Counted from the stretch's first letter, positions 26,332 to 35,092 are shown. The stretch: DNA of 64,000 bases from Williamsia muralis NBRC 105860 (GCF_001598915.1 NZ_BDAP01000004.1:372001-436000); one strand, 5' to 3'. Notes: generated by a model from the letters alone, not told the origin. Numbers and translations are program-made.

Positions 26332-27084
26332 CTACGAGCCCACGCGGTGTTGCTCCGGCGCAGAGCGCAGGACCTCGACGTCGTCGAGTGCGTAGGGAGG
26401 CTGCCCGACACCGACGATGCGCACAGAGCCCCAAGGCGTGATCTCCGTGAGACGGGCCGGGACCCCGTCCCGTGTGTCGACGGCGACGAGGACGTCGCGG
26501 GCGCGGGCGTCTTTGAGCTCTCGGACTGATTCGCCGAATGCGATTCCGGCCCAGTGGTAATGGCCGTCGAGGGGGTCGAAATAGCCGCCTACCCGGATGC
26601 GACAGGCGACCGACTCGAGGTCGTGCTCGATGACGGCAGCGCCGTCGTAGATGTCCTCGTCGTCGTGCGCCGACCGGTAGTCGTAGTCCGCGGGGTCGAA
26701 GCGCTTCAGCTTTCGGATCAGCTTGCGTCCGCCGCCGTTATTGGCCGCGGCGTATCCGGCCCACGACCGGGCGATGGGTGCCCGAACTCGCATCTCGACG
26801 GCCCCCGCAACGAACATCTCCTCGATCGCCGAGACGATGTAACCGGCCACCAGCCGCGCGGGTGCGCTTGCGTCGCCCGTGTAGAACACGTTGGGCCGCC
26901 GGGGATCTGCCACCCCCAGGAAGGTGCCTGCCGGGGCCGGCGTCGACGTCACCACCACGTCGGCAGGGTGATCACCGCCGGAGTCCGCGGCCACCTCGAT
27001 CTCCAACGGCGACGCCCGCAGCAGATCACCGACGGCGACGAGTATGGGTCCGGCGCCCTCGAACCCCACCGTCAGCGCACTCAT
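26332..27084 (-). CDS. DUF4873 protein
   Basis: 250 residues from the ATG at 27084, overlapping the AurF-like gene by four bases. The C-terminal ~90 residues match DUF4873 (DGAAVIEHDLESVACRI, GGYFDPLDGHYHWAGIAF). The N-terminal ~130 residues are unrelated to any family I can name. DUF4873 domains are often attached to or beside flavin monooxygenases in actinobacteria. Here the partner is a diiron oxygenase. Function is unknown; an accessory or substrate-handling role is inferred from translational coupling. Confidence 0.8.
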   Translation of the reverse strand: MSALTVGFEGAGPILVAVGDLLRASPLEIEVAADSGGDHPADVVVTSTPAPAGTFLGVADPRRPNVFYTGDASAPARLVAGYIVSAIEEMFVAGAVEMRVRAPIARSWAGYAAANNGGGRKLIRKLKRFDPADYDYRSAHDDEDIYDGAAVIEHDLESVACRIRVGGYFDPLDGHYHWAGIAFGESVRELKDARARDVLVAVDTRDGVPARLTEITPWGSVRIVGVGQPPYALDDVEVLRSAPEQHRVGS

Positions 27085-27968
27085 TCGAGAAATCCGGCCC
27101 GGCGCCACAGCCTGCGCGAGAACCTCGTCATGAGCCCGTTCTCCTCGAGGAACGCGGCCAGGCTCGAGAACCCGACGATCTGCATCTGCTGGAAGTTCGG
27201 ATTGCTTCGGGCCGCGGCCGTCGCCTCCTGCCGGTCGAGGCCGGCTCGCGCGTACATCGCCGAGTTGGTGAACAGATATTTGAAACGCAGTGCGGCGAGA
27301 CCATGCAGGTTGGCCGCCACGAATGTCTCCCAGCGGCTTCGTACGGCGCGACGACGGACCACCGCGTCACGGGCGAATCCGATGTGTCGGGATTCCTCGG
27401 TGACATGGATGCGCATCAGGCGCGACACCAGTGGCTGCAACTCGGGATCGTCGAGCATCTCGCGCTGCAAGGCGTCGAAGATCTCCTCTCCCACCAACGC
27501 CGCGACCCACAACAGCGACCCCCGCATCGCGAAGGGCAGCATCGTCATGATCAACCGCTCCCACCACAGCAATCCGTAGGGCCGGGCGCCGCTTCGTTCG
27601 ATGGCGCGCCCGAACATCACCATGTGCCGGCATTCATCACCCATCTCGGTCAGCGCGTAGTGGGTTTGCGCCGATGCGGGATCTTCGGACAGGAGACGTT
27701 GCAGCAGAGCCCGATTCAGAAGATTCTCGAACCAGATCCCGACCGAGAGGATGTTGGCCATCTCCTGCCGCGAGACCTCGATCCGCTGCTCCTCGGTGAG
27801 TCCGTTCCACTGTTCGGTGCCGTAGAGACTGCACACCCGCGGTGGGAGGAAGTACTTCGCCGGGTCGAGTGGGGCATCCCAATCCAGGTCGACGACCGGC
27901 GAATACGAGCGTTTGACCGAACCCGCCAGCAATCTGTTCGCGATGGCTTCTCGTGCTGGTGCTGACAT
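27081..27968 (-). CDS. AurF-like diiron oxygenase
   Basis: 295 residues from the ATG at 27968. Two ExxH motifs (EMGDECRHMVMFG and TEESRHIGFARDA) and Glu residues in EVSRQEMANIL and GEEIFDALQREM give the ligand set of a ferritin-like diiron oxygenase of the AurF (p-aminobenzoate N-oxygenase) family. Such enzymes oxygenate amines, but many actinobacterial members have unknown substrates. It is coupled to the DUF4873 gene and divergent from a MarR regulator 142 bp away, which probably controls the pair. No biosynthetic cluster is attached, so a catabolic or resistance role is as likely as a natural-product role. Confidence 0.87.
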   Translation of the reverse strand: MSAPAREAIANRLLAGSVKRSYSPVVDLDWDAPLDPAKYFLPPRVCSLYGTEQWNGLTEEQRIEVSRQEMANILSVGIWFENLLNRALLQRLLSEDPASAQTHYALTEMGDECRHMVMFGRAIERSGARPYGLLWWERLIMTMLPFAMRGSLLWVAALVGEEIFDALQREMLDDPELQPLVSRLMRIHVTEESRHIGFARDAVVRRRAVRSRWETFVAANLHGLAALRFKYLFTNSAMYARAGLDRQEATAAARSNPNFQQMQIVGFSSLAAFLEENGLMTRFSRRLWRRAGFLE

Positions 27969-28110
27969 CGAGCCTCCTAGCTCTCAGGTGTTTCCGACGC
28001 TAGGCCCCTGTCCCAAATGTGTCAATGATCACTGTGCCATGCACGGGCGGCAACGGCGCCACGGATGCGGAGACGCGAAAACGCCCGCTCGACTGCTGTT
28101 GAATGGGGGC

Positions 28111-28611
28111 ATGTCCAGCGACGTCAGACCCGACCCGATCGCCGAGGCCCGAAAGAACTGGGAGAACGCCGGCTGGGGTGATGTGGCCGGCGGTATGCAG
28201 GCGGTGACCTCGGTGATGCGGGTGCACCAGATCTTGCTGGCGAGGGTGGAATCGGTACTCAAGCCCTGGGAATTGAGCTTCTCGCGGTTCGAGCTCCTCC
28301 GGCTGCTGGCCTTCAGCCGGCGCGGTGCACTGCCCATCACCAAGGCGAGCGACCGGCTCCAGGTACACGTCACCTCGGTGACCCACGCGATCCGTCGCCT
28401 CGAGGAATCCGGTCTCGTCAGGCGGGTTCCGCACCCCACCGACGGCCGCACCACTCTGGTCGAGATCACCGAATCAGGCCGCACGACAGTCGAAGAGGCG
28501 ACCCTTGCCCTCAACCGAGAGGTCTTCGGCGACGTGGGGATGACCGAGGCGCAATCGGCGGCATTGGTCAAATCGATCAATGCCGTCCGAAAGCACTCGG
28601 GCGACATCTGA
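28111..28611 (+). CDS. MarR-family transcriptional regulator
   Basis: 166 residues from the ATG at 28111. The frame is open upstream to 27913, but that stretch lies over the divergent gene. The winged helix is clear: PITKASDRLQVHVTSVTHAI (recognition helix) and RRVPHPTDGRTTLVEITESG (wing). MarR proteins dimerise and bind palindromes, released by small aromatic or lipid ligands. It is divergent from the AurF/DUF4873 pair and is its likely regulator. No clean palindrome was found in the gap, though GTCAATGATCACTG is weakly dyad-like. It converges on the HsaA-like gene, whose end is 3 bp away. Confidence 0.88.
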   Translation: MSSDVRPDPIAEARKNWENAGWGDVAGGMQAVTSVMRVHQILLARVESVLKPWELSFSRFELLRLLAFSRRGALPITKASDRLQVHVTSVTHAIRRLEESGLVRRVPHPTDGRTTLVEITESGRTTVEEATLALNREVFGDVGMTEAQSAALVKSINAVRKHSGDI

Positions 28612-28614
28612 GCG

Positions 28615-29793
28615 CTAGATCATCGAGCGCATCATGCCCTGGGGCTCACCGCCGAGCTGAGTGAGCGCCGACGCGTGGAAGATCGAACCCGGCACGTGGA
28701 TGGCATGTGCGAGTCCGGCGTGCGCATCACGAAAGAACCTCTGCATGGGGAACTTCCGGTGCAGAGCGCCGCCGCCCGACCGCGCGAAGATCTCGTCGAC
28801 CGCCCGCACCGCCCGCCAGGCAGCAGCGGTCTGGGTGCGCCGTCCGATGGCCCGCTCGTCGAACGAGATCTCTTTGCCCGCCTCGGTTTTGTCGTAGAAA
28901 CGATCCACCGTCTCGAGCAGAGCCGCCCGCGACGCCGCGATCTCGGCGGCCGACTCGCCGATGGCATAGAGGACGTACGGATCCTCTTTGATCTTCTGGC
29001 CCGTGATGGCCACCCGATCCCGTTGCGCCGCAATGTGACACGCCAGCGCACCCTCGGCGATACCGATCACCGCCGACGTGATGCCAAGGGGGAACATACA
29101 ACTGAACGGCATCAGGTAGGTCGACTCGGTGCGACCGGCCGCCCGCGGCGCACTGCCGTCCATCACGTCTGCCGAGTCGAGGGTCCGGTAGGTGGGGATG
29201 AAGGCGCCGTCGACCACCACGTCCTTCGAGCCGGTACCACGCAGGCCCACCACATCCCACGAGTCGTCGATGATGGTGTAGTCGGCGCGGGGCAGGAAGA
29301 CGTGCAGGATGGTCGGCGGCATCACCGGCTTGCCGTCTGCGTCGCCCACGATCGCCCCGAGGACGATCCAATCGCAGTGGTCGGTGCCGGACGAGAACGA
29401 CCAACGGCCTTTGAGTACATACCCGCCGTCGACCGGCTTGGCCACACCCATCGGCGCATAGGGCGAGGCCACCCAGGTGTCGGGATCGTCGCCCCAGATC
29501 TCCTCCTGCACCTTGGGGTCGGCGAACGCCAACTCCCACGGGTGCACTCCGACGATTCCGGACACCCAGCCCGCGGCCCCGTCCATGGCCGCGACGCCCA
29601 TGACCGTCTCGGCGAACTCGCGGGGGTGGACAGCGAGCCCGCCGTGCTCGACCGGTTGCAGGAGCCGGATCACTCCCGACTCCCGCAACCGCTGCGCGGA
29701 GGAATCCGGCAGGCGCATCAACTCGTCGCCTTCGACACCCGCAGCGCGGATCTCCTCGGCATGTTCTTCGATCCGGTCGAGCACCTGACCCAT
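28615..29793 (-). CDS. HsaA-like flavin-dependent hydroxylase (acyl-CoA dehydrogenase fold)
   Basis: 392 residues from the ATG at 29793, five bases after GGAG; a GTG at 29799 is possible. The protein resembles HsaA, the oxygenase subunit that hydroxylates the phenolic steroid intermediate 3-HSA, with GAAGWVSGIVGVHPWELA, VASPYAPMGVAKPVDGGYVL, SSGTDHCDWIVLG, VVGLRGTGSKDVVVDGAFI and QRFFRDAHAGLAHA. It needs a flavin reductase partner (HsaB), and none is adjacent. A perfect KstR-type operator lies 24 bp upstream. It may be HsaA itself away from the main hsa cluster, or a paralogue acting on another phenol. Confidence 0.85.
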   Translation of the reverse strand: MGQVLDRIEEHAEEIRAAGVEGDELMRLPDSSAQRLRESGVIRLLQPVEHGGLAVHPREFAETVMGVAAMDGAAGWVSGIVGVHPWELAFADPKVQEEIWGDDPDTWVASPYAPMGVAKPVDGGYVLKGRWSFSSGTDHCDWIVLGAIVGDADGKPVMPPTILHVFLPRADYTIIDDSWDVVGLRGTGSKDVVVDGAFIPTYRTLDSADVMDGSAPRAAGRTESTYLMPFSCMFPLGITSAVIGIAEGALACHIAAQRDRVAITGQKIKEDPYVLYAIGESAAEIAASRAALLETVDRFYDKTEAGKEISFDERAIGRRTQTAAAWRAVRAVDEIFARSGGGALHRKFPMQRFFRDAHAGLAHAIHVPGSIFHASALTQLGGEPQGMMRSMI

Positions 29794-29816
29794 GACCACT
29801 CCATTCGCAAGAAAAC

Positions 29817-29830
29817 TAGAACACGTTCTA
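29817..29830. promoter_or_regulatory. KstR-type operator, perfect consensus
   Basis: TAGAACACGTTCTA matches TnnAACnnGTTnnA completely and its outer arms are palindromic (TAGAAC/GTTCTA). It lies between the HsaA-like gene and the aldehyde dehydrogenase end, 24 bp before the HsaA-like start, where a repressor would block transcription. Confidence 0.75.
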
Positions 29831-29876
29831 CTCTAGCGAACTCGAGTGGCCGGACGAGGCGAAACGCTTTCCCGGG

Positions 29877-31310
29877 CTAGGCGTTGTCTCCGAAGATCGA
29901 CTTGACCTCCAAGAACTCCTCCATACCGAACTTGCCGAACTCGCGGCCGTTGCCCGACTGCTTGTAACCACCGAACGGTGAATCCATGGCCAACGGGGCA
30001 CCGTTGATGTGCACGGTTCCGGTACGCATCTTGCGGGCGACCTTGCGCGCGCGATCGGTGTCCGCAGACGAGACCATGCCGCCGAGCCCGTAGCTCGAGT
30101 CATTGGCGATGCGGACTGCGTCGTCTTCGTCCTGATACCCGATGAGGACCATCACCGGACCGAAGATCTCTTCGCGGGCGATGGTCATGTCGTTGGTGAC
30201 GTTCGCGAACACCGTCGGTTTCACGAAGTAGCCGACGTCGACGCCGTCCGGGCGGCCCGGACCACCGACGACCACGTCGGCTCCCTCGTCGACACCGGTT
30301 TCGATGAGCCGCTGGATCTTGTCGAACTGAGCTTGCGAGACCACCGGTCCGATCTGCGTGTTCTCGTCCGCGGGCGATCCGACAACGATCTTGGCCGCCG
30401 TCTCCTTGGCGATCCCAGCTGCCTCGTCCATCCGGCCGGCCGGAACGAGGATGCGTGATCCCGCGTTGCACGACTGGCCCGAGTTGACCACCATCGCCGC
30501 GACATCACGCGCCACGGAGTCGGCGAGCGCATCGTCGTCGAGGATGATGTTGGCGGACTTGCCACCGAGTTCCTGCGCCACACGCTTGACCGTGGGAGCC
30601 GCATTCCTGGCCACCTCGATGCCCGCGCGAGTGGACCCGGTGAACGAGACCATGTCGACCTCCGGATGCGAGGACAACGCCACACCCACGGTCGGGCCAT
30701 CACCGTTCACCAGGTTGAACACGCCCGGCGGCACGCCCGCCTCATCGAGGATCTCGGCGAACACCAGTCCGCTGAGCGGGGCGATCTCGGACGGCTTGAG
30801 CACCACGGTGCAACCGGCGGCCAGAGCCGGGGCCACCTTGGCTCCGATCTGGTTCAGCGGCCAGTTCCAGGGGGTGATCAGTGCGCAGACGCCGACCGGT
30901 TCGCGGACCACCGTGGTGGAGTTGACCTTCTCCTCGAACTCGAAGTTCTTCAGTGCTTCCAGGCCGAACATGAGATGCCCCAGGCCCGCCGGCGCCTGCG
31001 CTCCCTGCGCGAGACTCACCGGAGCACCCATCTCGATGCTCACCGCTTCGGCGAGGTCGCCGAGGCGCCGCGAGTACACCTCGATGATCTTCTCCAACAA
31101 CGAGATACGCTCTTCGCGGGTGGTCTCGGAGAACGTCTCGAACGCCTTGCGCGCCGCCGCGACAGCGTGTTCGACATCCTTCTCGTCACCGAGGGCGATC
31201 GTGGCGACGACCTCTTCGGTTGCCGGGTTGATGACGTCGAGGGTCGAGGTGGACACCGGGTCCACCCACTGTCCGTCGATGTAGAACTTCTGCGTGTGGG
31301 TTGGTGCCAT
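29877..31310 (-). CDS. NAD(P)-dependent aldehyde dehydrogenase
   Basis: 477 residues from the ATG at 31310. ITPWNWPLNQI (catalytic Asn), FTGSTRAG (NAD binding), QELGGKSANII (general-base Glu) and NSGQSCNAGSR (catalytic Cys) occur in order, as in ALDH superfamily enzymes. EEIFGPVMV is the usual C-terminal motif. It oxidises an aldehyde to an acid with NAD(P). It lies upstream of the HsaA-like gene on the same strand, but the KstR-type site in between suggests separate control of the latter. The substrate is unknown. Confidence 0.92.
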   Translation of the reverse strand: MAPTHTQKFYIDGQWVDPVSTSTLDVINPATEEVVATIALGDEKDVEHAVAAARKAFETFSETTREERISLLEKIIEVYSRRLGDLAEAVSIEMGAPVSLAQGAQAPAGLGHLMFGLEALKNFEFEEKVNSTTVVREPVGVCALITPWNWPLNQIGAKVAPALAAGCTVVLKPSEIAPLSGLVFAEILDEAGVPPGVFNLVNGDGPTVGVALSSHPEVDMVSFTGSTRAGIEVARNAAPTVKRVAQELGGKSANIILDDDALADSVARDVAAMVVNSGQSCNAGSRILVPAGRMDEAAGIAKETAAKIVVGSPADENTQIGPVVSQAQFDKIQRLIETGVDEGADVVVGGPGRPDGVDVGYFVKPTVFANVTNDMTIAREEIFGPVMVLIGYQDEDDAVRIANDSSYGLGGMVSSADTDRARKVARKMRTGTVHINGAPLAMDSPFGGYKQSGNGREFGKFGMEEFLEVKSIFGDNA

Positions 31311-31455
31311 GGGGGTGCTCCTCGGGATCGTCGGCGGGCGTCCCTCCCATCATTCACGCATCGACCGATTCCGCGGGCAAAACGGCCGTACTAGCGTTCG
31401 GTCGGTCGACTTTCCGCACCCGAAGGCAGCGTTTCAGCGCAACGCCCTACGTCTC

Positions 31456-31481
31456 AGCGCAGCGTCTCAGCGCAGCGTCTC
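31456..31481 (-). repeat. 13-bp tandem repeat across the mmsB stop codon
   Basis: Two perfect copies of AGCGCAGCGTCTC (plus-strand reading) lie back to back, followed upstream by degenerate copies to about 31430. The mmsB stop codon (31467-31469) is inside the array. Confidence 0.7.
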
Positions 31482-32336
31482 GATGATCGCGCTGAAGTCC
31501 TTACCCGCGTTGTCCTGCGCGAAGTCCGCGTACAGGGTGGCCGCATGCTCTCCGAGCGGGGCGGTCGCGCCGGTGGACTCCACCGCCGCCATCGCCAACC
31601 CCAGGTCTTTGTTCATCAGTGCGGTGGCGAATCCCGGCTTGAAGTCGTTGTTGGCCGGCGAGGTCGGCACCGGACCCGGAACCGGGCAGTTGGTGTGCAC
31701 GGCCCAGCAGTTACCGGTGGCGCCGGTGATCACGTCGTACAACGCCTGCGCCTGCAGCCCGAGCTTCTCAGCGAGCACAAAAGCCTCACCGATCGCGATC
31801 TGCTGCACGGCGAGCACCATGTTGTTGCAGACCTTTGCAGCCTGGCCGCTGCCGGGGTCACCGCAGTGGATGACCTTTCCGGCCATCGGCTCCAAAATGG
31901 TCTGTGCGGCGACGAACGCCTCTTCGGTGCCTCCGACCATGAAGGCGAGCGTCCCGGCGTCGGCACCCTTCACACCACCGGAGACCGGGGCGTCGATCTG
32001 CGCGAACCCGTGGTCGTCCGCGTGCTGGTGGATCTTGCGGGCGTCGTCGACCGAGATGGTGGAGCTGTCGATCAACAGCGCACCGGTCTTGGCGCCGGGC
32101 AGGATCTGCTCGTAGCACTCGATGACGGCCTTGCCGTGCGGGAGCATGGTGATCACCACGTCGGCATCGGCAACCGCCTCGATGCCCCCCGCGAACACCT
32201 CCACACCATTTTCCTTGGCAGCCACTGCAGCCTCGGGCGACGGATCGTATCCGTGCACGGTGTGCCCGGCCTTGACCAGGTTCTTTGCCATGGGTCCGCC
32301 CATGTGGCCCAGACCGAGGAACGCGATGGTGCTCAT
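31467..32336 (-). CDS. mmsB: 3-hydroxyisobutyrate dehydrogenase
   Basis: 289 residues from the ATG at 32336, overlapping the acyl-CoA dehydrogenase gene by four bases. AFLGLGHMGGPMAKNL is the NAD-binding and signature motif of beta-hydroxyacid dehydrogenases, DAPVSGGVKGADAGTL binds substrate, and GDPGSGQAAKVCNNM carries the catalytic Lys. It oxidises 3-hydroxyisobutyrate to methylmalonate semialdehyde in valine breakdown. The order mmsA, isobutyryl-CoA dehydrogenase, mmsB matches the mycobacterial Rv0753c-Rv0751c operon. The C-terminus (SAIIETLR) ends inside a 13-bp tandem repeat, so its length may vary between strains. Confidence 0.93.
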   Translation of the reverse strand: MSTIAFLGLGHMGGPMAKNLVKAGHTVHGYDPSPEAAVAAKENGVEVFAGGIEAVADADVVITMLPHGKAVIECYEQILPGAKTGALLIDSSTISVDDARKIHQHADDHGFAQIDAPVSGGVKGADAGTLAFMVGGTEEAFVAAQTILEPMAGKVIHCGDPGSGQAAKVCNNMVLAVQQIAIGEAFVLAEKLGLQAQALYDVITGATGNCWAVHTNCPVPGPVPTSPANNDFKPGFATALMNKDLGLAMAAVESTGATAPLGEHAATLYADFAQDNAGKDFSAIIETLR

Positions 32337-33496
32337 AGGTATTGCCCCTTTGTCGACTTGTCCGCCTCTGCGCGGCCGATCACAACCCGCATGATCTCGT
32401 TGGTGCCCTCCAGTATTCGGTTCACCCGGAGGTCTCGGACGATTTTCTCCAGACCGTACTCACGCAGGTATCCGTATCCACCGTGCAACTGCAGCGCCTG
32501 ATCGGCGACGTCGAAGCAGGTGTCGGTCACATACCGCTTGGCCATCGCGCACAACTCGACCTTGTCGGGATGACCGGCGTCGAGCGCATCGGCGGCCCGC
32601 CACAGGATGAGGCGCGAGGTCTCCAACGACGTGGCCATGTCGGCAAGTGTGAACCGAATCGTCGGTTCGTCGATCAGCTTGCCGCCGAACGCTTCTCGGT
32701 CGGACACGTAGGTGATGGCCTTGTTGTACGCCGCCTGGGCACCACCCAGCGAACATGCGGCGATGTTGATGCGGCCACCGTTGAGTCCGTTCATCGCGAT
32801 GCCGAAGCCCGTACCCTCCACGCCACCGAGGAGATTGGCCGCCGGTACCCGCGCGTCCTCCATGATGACCTGAGCGGTGGGCTGTGCGTTCCAGCCCATC
32901 TTCTGCTCGTTGGCGCCGAACGAGAGTCCAGGCGTGTCGGCCGGCACGATGAACGTCGAGATCCCCTTGGGACCGTCGGCACCCGTACGGGCCATCACGA
33001 TGTACACGTCAGAGACGCCGCCGCCGGAGATGAACTGCTTGACCCCGTTCAGCAGGTAGTCATCGCCGTCGCGAACTGCCTTGGTACGCAACGCCGCAGC
33101 GTCGCTTCCGGCCGCGGGTTCGGTCAGGCAGTAGCTGGCGATGGCCTCCATCGAGGCCATCTTGACCGCCCATGTGGTGCGCTGATCGTCCGTGCCGTAC
33201 GAGTCGACCATCCACGTACACATGTTGTGGATCGACAGAAAGGCCGCCGTGGTGGGATCGGCCTTCGCCAATTCCTCGAAGATCCGTACGCCGTCGATCC
33301 GCCGCAGACCGCTTCCGCCCACGTCTTCGCTCGTGTAGATGCCCGCCATACCGAGTTCGGCGGCCTCGCGAAGCTCCTCGACCGGGAAGTGCTTGCGCTC
33401 ATCCCAGTCGAGGGCGTGTGGCTCGAGCCTCTTGCGCGCGAACGCCGAGGCAGTGTCGACGATGACCTTGTCATCGTCATCCATGTCGAAAGACAC
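32333..33496 (-). CDS. fadE9: isobutyryl-CoA dehydrogenase (FadE9-like)
   Basis: 387 residues from a GTG at 33496 with GAGAGA before it; the ATG at 33484 is an alternative. The long frame upstream runs over mmsA in another frame and is not coding. The protein has the acyl-CoA dehydrogenase layout: SYCLTEPAAGSDAAALRTKA (FAD and substrate), LQLHGGYGYLREYGLEKIVRD and RILEGTNEIMRVVIGR (catalytic Glu in LEGTNEIM). It oxidises isobutyryl-CoA to methacrylyl-CoA with electrons passed to ETF. It is coupled to mmsB by a four-base overlap. Confidence 0.9.
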   Translation of the reverse strand: MSFDMDDDDKVIVDTASAFARKRLEPHALDWDERKHFPVEELREAAELGMAGIYTSEDVGGSGLRRIDGVRIFEELAKADPTTAAFLSIHNMCTWMVDSYGTDDQRTTWAVKMASMEAIASYCLTEPAAGSDAAALRTKAVRDGDDYLLNGVKQFISGGGVSDVYIVMARTGADGPKGISTFIVPADTPGLSFGANEQKMGWNAQPTAQVIMEDARVPAANLLGGVEGTGFGIAMNGLNGGRINIAACSLGGAQAAYNKAITYVSDREAFGGKLIDEPTIRFTLADMATSLETSRLILWRAADALDAGHPDKVELCAMAKRYVTDTCFDVADQALQLHGGYGYLREYGLEKIVRDLRVNRILEGTNEIMRVVIGRAEADKSTKGQYL

Positions 33497-33507
33497 CGGC
33501 CGGTCTC

Positions 33508-35028
33508 TCAGTCCATGGTCGGGATGACGAACTCGGCGCCATCCTTGATGCCGGACGGCCACCGAGTCGTGATGGTCTTGACCTTGGTGTAGAACTGGAT
33601 CGCCGCCGGCCCGTGCTGGTTCAGATCGCCGAATCCGGAGCGCTTCCAGCCACCGAAGGTGTGGTAGGCCACCGGCACGGGGATGGGCACGTTCACGCCC
33701 ACCATGCCGCACTGGACGCGGGCGGTGAAGTCGCGGGCGGCGTCGCCGTCCTGGGTGAAGATCGCGACACCGTTGCCGTACTCGTGCTCGGACGGAAGGG
33801 CCAGGGCCTCTTCGTAATCCGCGGCGCGGACGATGCAGACCACCGGTCCGAAGATCTCGTCGGTGTAGATCGTCTGGTCTTTCTTGACGTGGTCGAAGAG
33901 GGTCGGCCCGATGAAGTAACCCTCTTCCAGGCTCTGACCGTCGTAGGTCAGGTCGTCGGTGGCGCGCTCGCGACCGTCGATGACGAGTTCGGCACCGGCG
34001 TCCACACCCTGCTGGATGTAGTCCTTGACGCGCTCGAGAGCAGCCTTGCTGACGAGGGGGCCGTAGTCGGCCTTGATGTCGAGGCTGTGACCGACGCGCA
34101 GCGCGTTGACCTTGTCGACCAGTTTCTCGCGCAGGCGGTTGGCGGTCGCCTCGCCCACGGGCACGGCCACCGAGATCGCCATGCAGCGCTCGCCGGCGCT
34201 GCCGTAACCGGCACCGATGAGGGCGTCGGCGACCTGGTCGAGGTCGGCGTCCGGAAGGATGATCATGTGGTTCTTGGCGCCACCGAAGCACTGTGCGCGC
34301 TTGCCGTTCGCGGCCGCGCTGGAGTAGATGTACTGCGCGATGTCGGAGCTGCCGACAAAGCCGTACGCCTGGACGTCGTCGTTGTTGAGCAGAGCGTCGA
34401 CGGCTTCCTTGTCACCGTGGATGACCTGGAACACACCTGCGGGAAGTCCGGCCTCGAGGAACAGTTCGGCCAGGCGCACGGGCACCGACGGGTCGCGCTC
34501 GGACGGCTTGAGGATGAACGCGTTTCCGGTCGCCAGCGCGGGGCCGGCCTTCCACAGCGGGATCATCGCCGGGAAGTTGAAGGGGGTGATGCCTGCGACC
34601 ACACCGAGCGGCTGGCGTACCGAGTGCACGTCGATGCCGGTTCCGGCGCCTTCGGTGAACTCACCCTTGAGCAGATGCGGGATACCGATCGAGAACTCGA
34701 TGACCTCGACGCCGCGCTGGATGTCGCCCTTGGCGTCGGGAACGGTCTTGCCGTGCTCCTTGGAGAGCAACTCGGCGAGTTCGTCCATGTGCTCGCCGAC
34801 GAGTGCGACGAACTTCATCATCACGCGAGCGCGGCGCTGCGGGTTCCATGCAGCCCAGATCTTCTGCGCTTCGACGGCGCCGGCGACAGCGGCGTCGACC
34901 TCGGCTGTACTGGCCAGCGGAACGGTCGCCTGCACCTTGCCGGTGCTGGGATCCATCACATCTGCGGTGCGCCCGCTGGTACCGGCGAGCGGTGCGCCGT
35001 CCACGAAATGGTCGATTTGCCTGGTCAT
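33508..35028 (-). CDS. mmsA: methylmalonate-semialdehyde dehydrogenase (CoA-acylating)
   Basis: 506 residues from the ATG at 35028, preceded by GAGGA. GITPFNFPAMIPLWKAGPAL, FVGSSDIAQYIYSSAAANGKR and GSAGERCMAISVAVPVG (catalytic Cys in GERCMA) are diagnostic of MmsA, which converts methylmalonate semialdehyde to propionyl-CoA with NAD and CoA. The C-terminal VNVPIPVPVAYHTFGGWKRS is also family specific. It is the first gene of the valine operon. An 18-bp palindrome lies 46 bp upstream around the likely promoter, so a TetR-type repressor probably controls the operon. Confidence 0.95.
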   Translation of the reverse strand: MTRQIDHFVDGAPLAGTSGRTADVMDPSTGKVQATVPLASTAEVDAAVAGAVEAQKIWAAWNPQRRARVMMKFVALVGEHMDELAELLSKEHGKTVPDAKGDIQRGVEVIEFSIGIPHLLKGEFTEGAGTGIDVHSVRQPLGVVAGITPFNFPAMIPLWKAGPALATGNAFILKPSERDPSVPVRLAELFLEAGLPAGVFQVIHGDKEAVDALLNNDDVQAYGFVGSSDIAQYIYSSAAANGKRAQCFGGAKNHMIILPDADLDQVADALIGAGYGSAGERCMAISVAVPVGEATANRLREKLVDKVNALRVGHSLDIKADYGPLVSKAALERVKDYIQQGVDAGAELVIDGRERATDDLTYDGQSLEEGYFIGPTLFDHVKKDQTIYTDEIFGPVVCIVRAADYEEALALPSEHEYGNGVAIFTQDGDAARDFTARVQCGMVGVNVPIPVPVAYHTFGGWKRSGFGDLNQHGPAAIQFYTKVKTITTRWPSGIKDGAEFVIPTMD

Positions 35029-35074
35029 GGGGTCCTCACAAGTCATCTACTGCCGTGTTGTCCCCGTCACTATA

Positions 35075-35092
35075 TACTAGGACTTCCTAGTA
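35075..35092. promoter_or_regulatory. operator palindrome before mmsA
   Basis: TACTAGGACTTCCTAGTA has perfect 8-bp arms around CT. It lies immediately upstream of TATAGT (minus strand, 35074-35069), a candidate -10 of mmsA, so a bound protein would block the core promoter. A branched-chain-catabolism TetR regulator is likely; no such gene is in the window. Confidence 0.65.

Noticed and set aside
33497-34291. N-terminal extension of the fadE9 frame
   Set aside because: It lies over mmsA in another frame of the same strand; the protein part is Arg/His-rich shadow sequence. The normal start is at 33496 or 33484.
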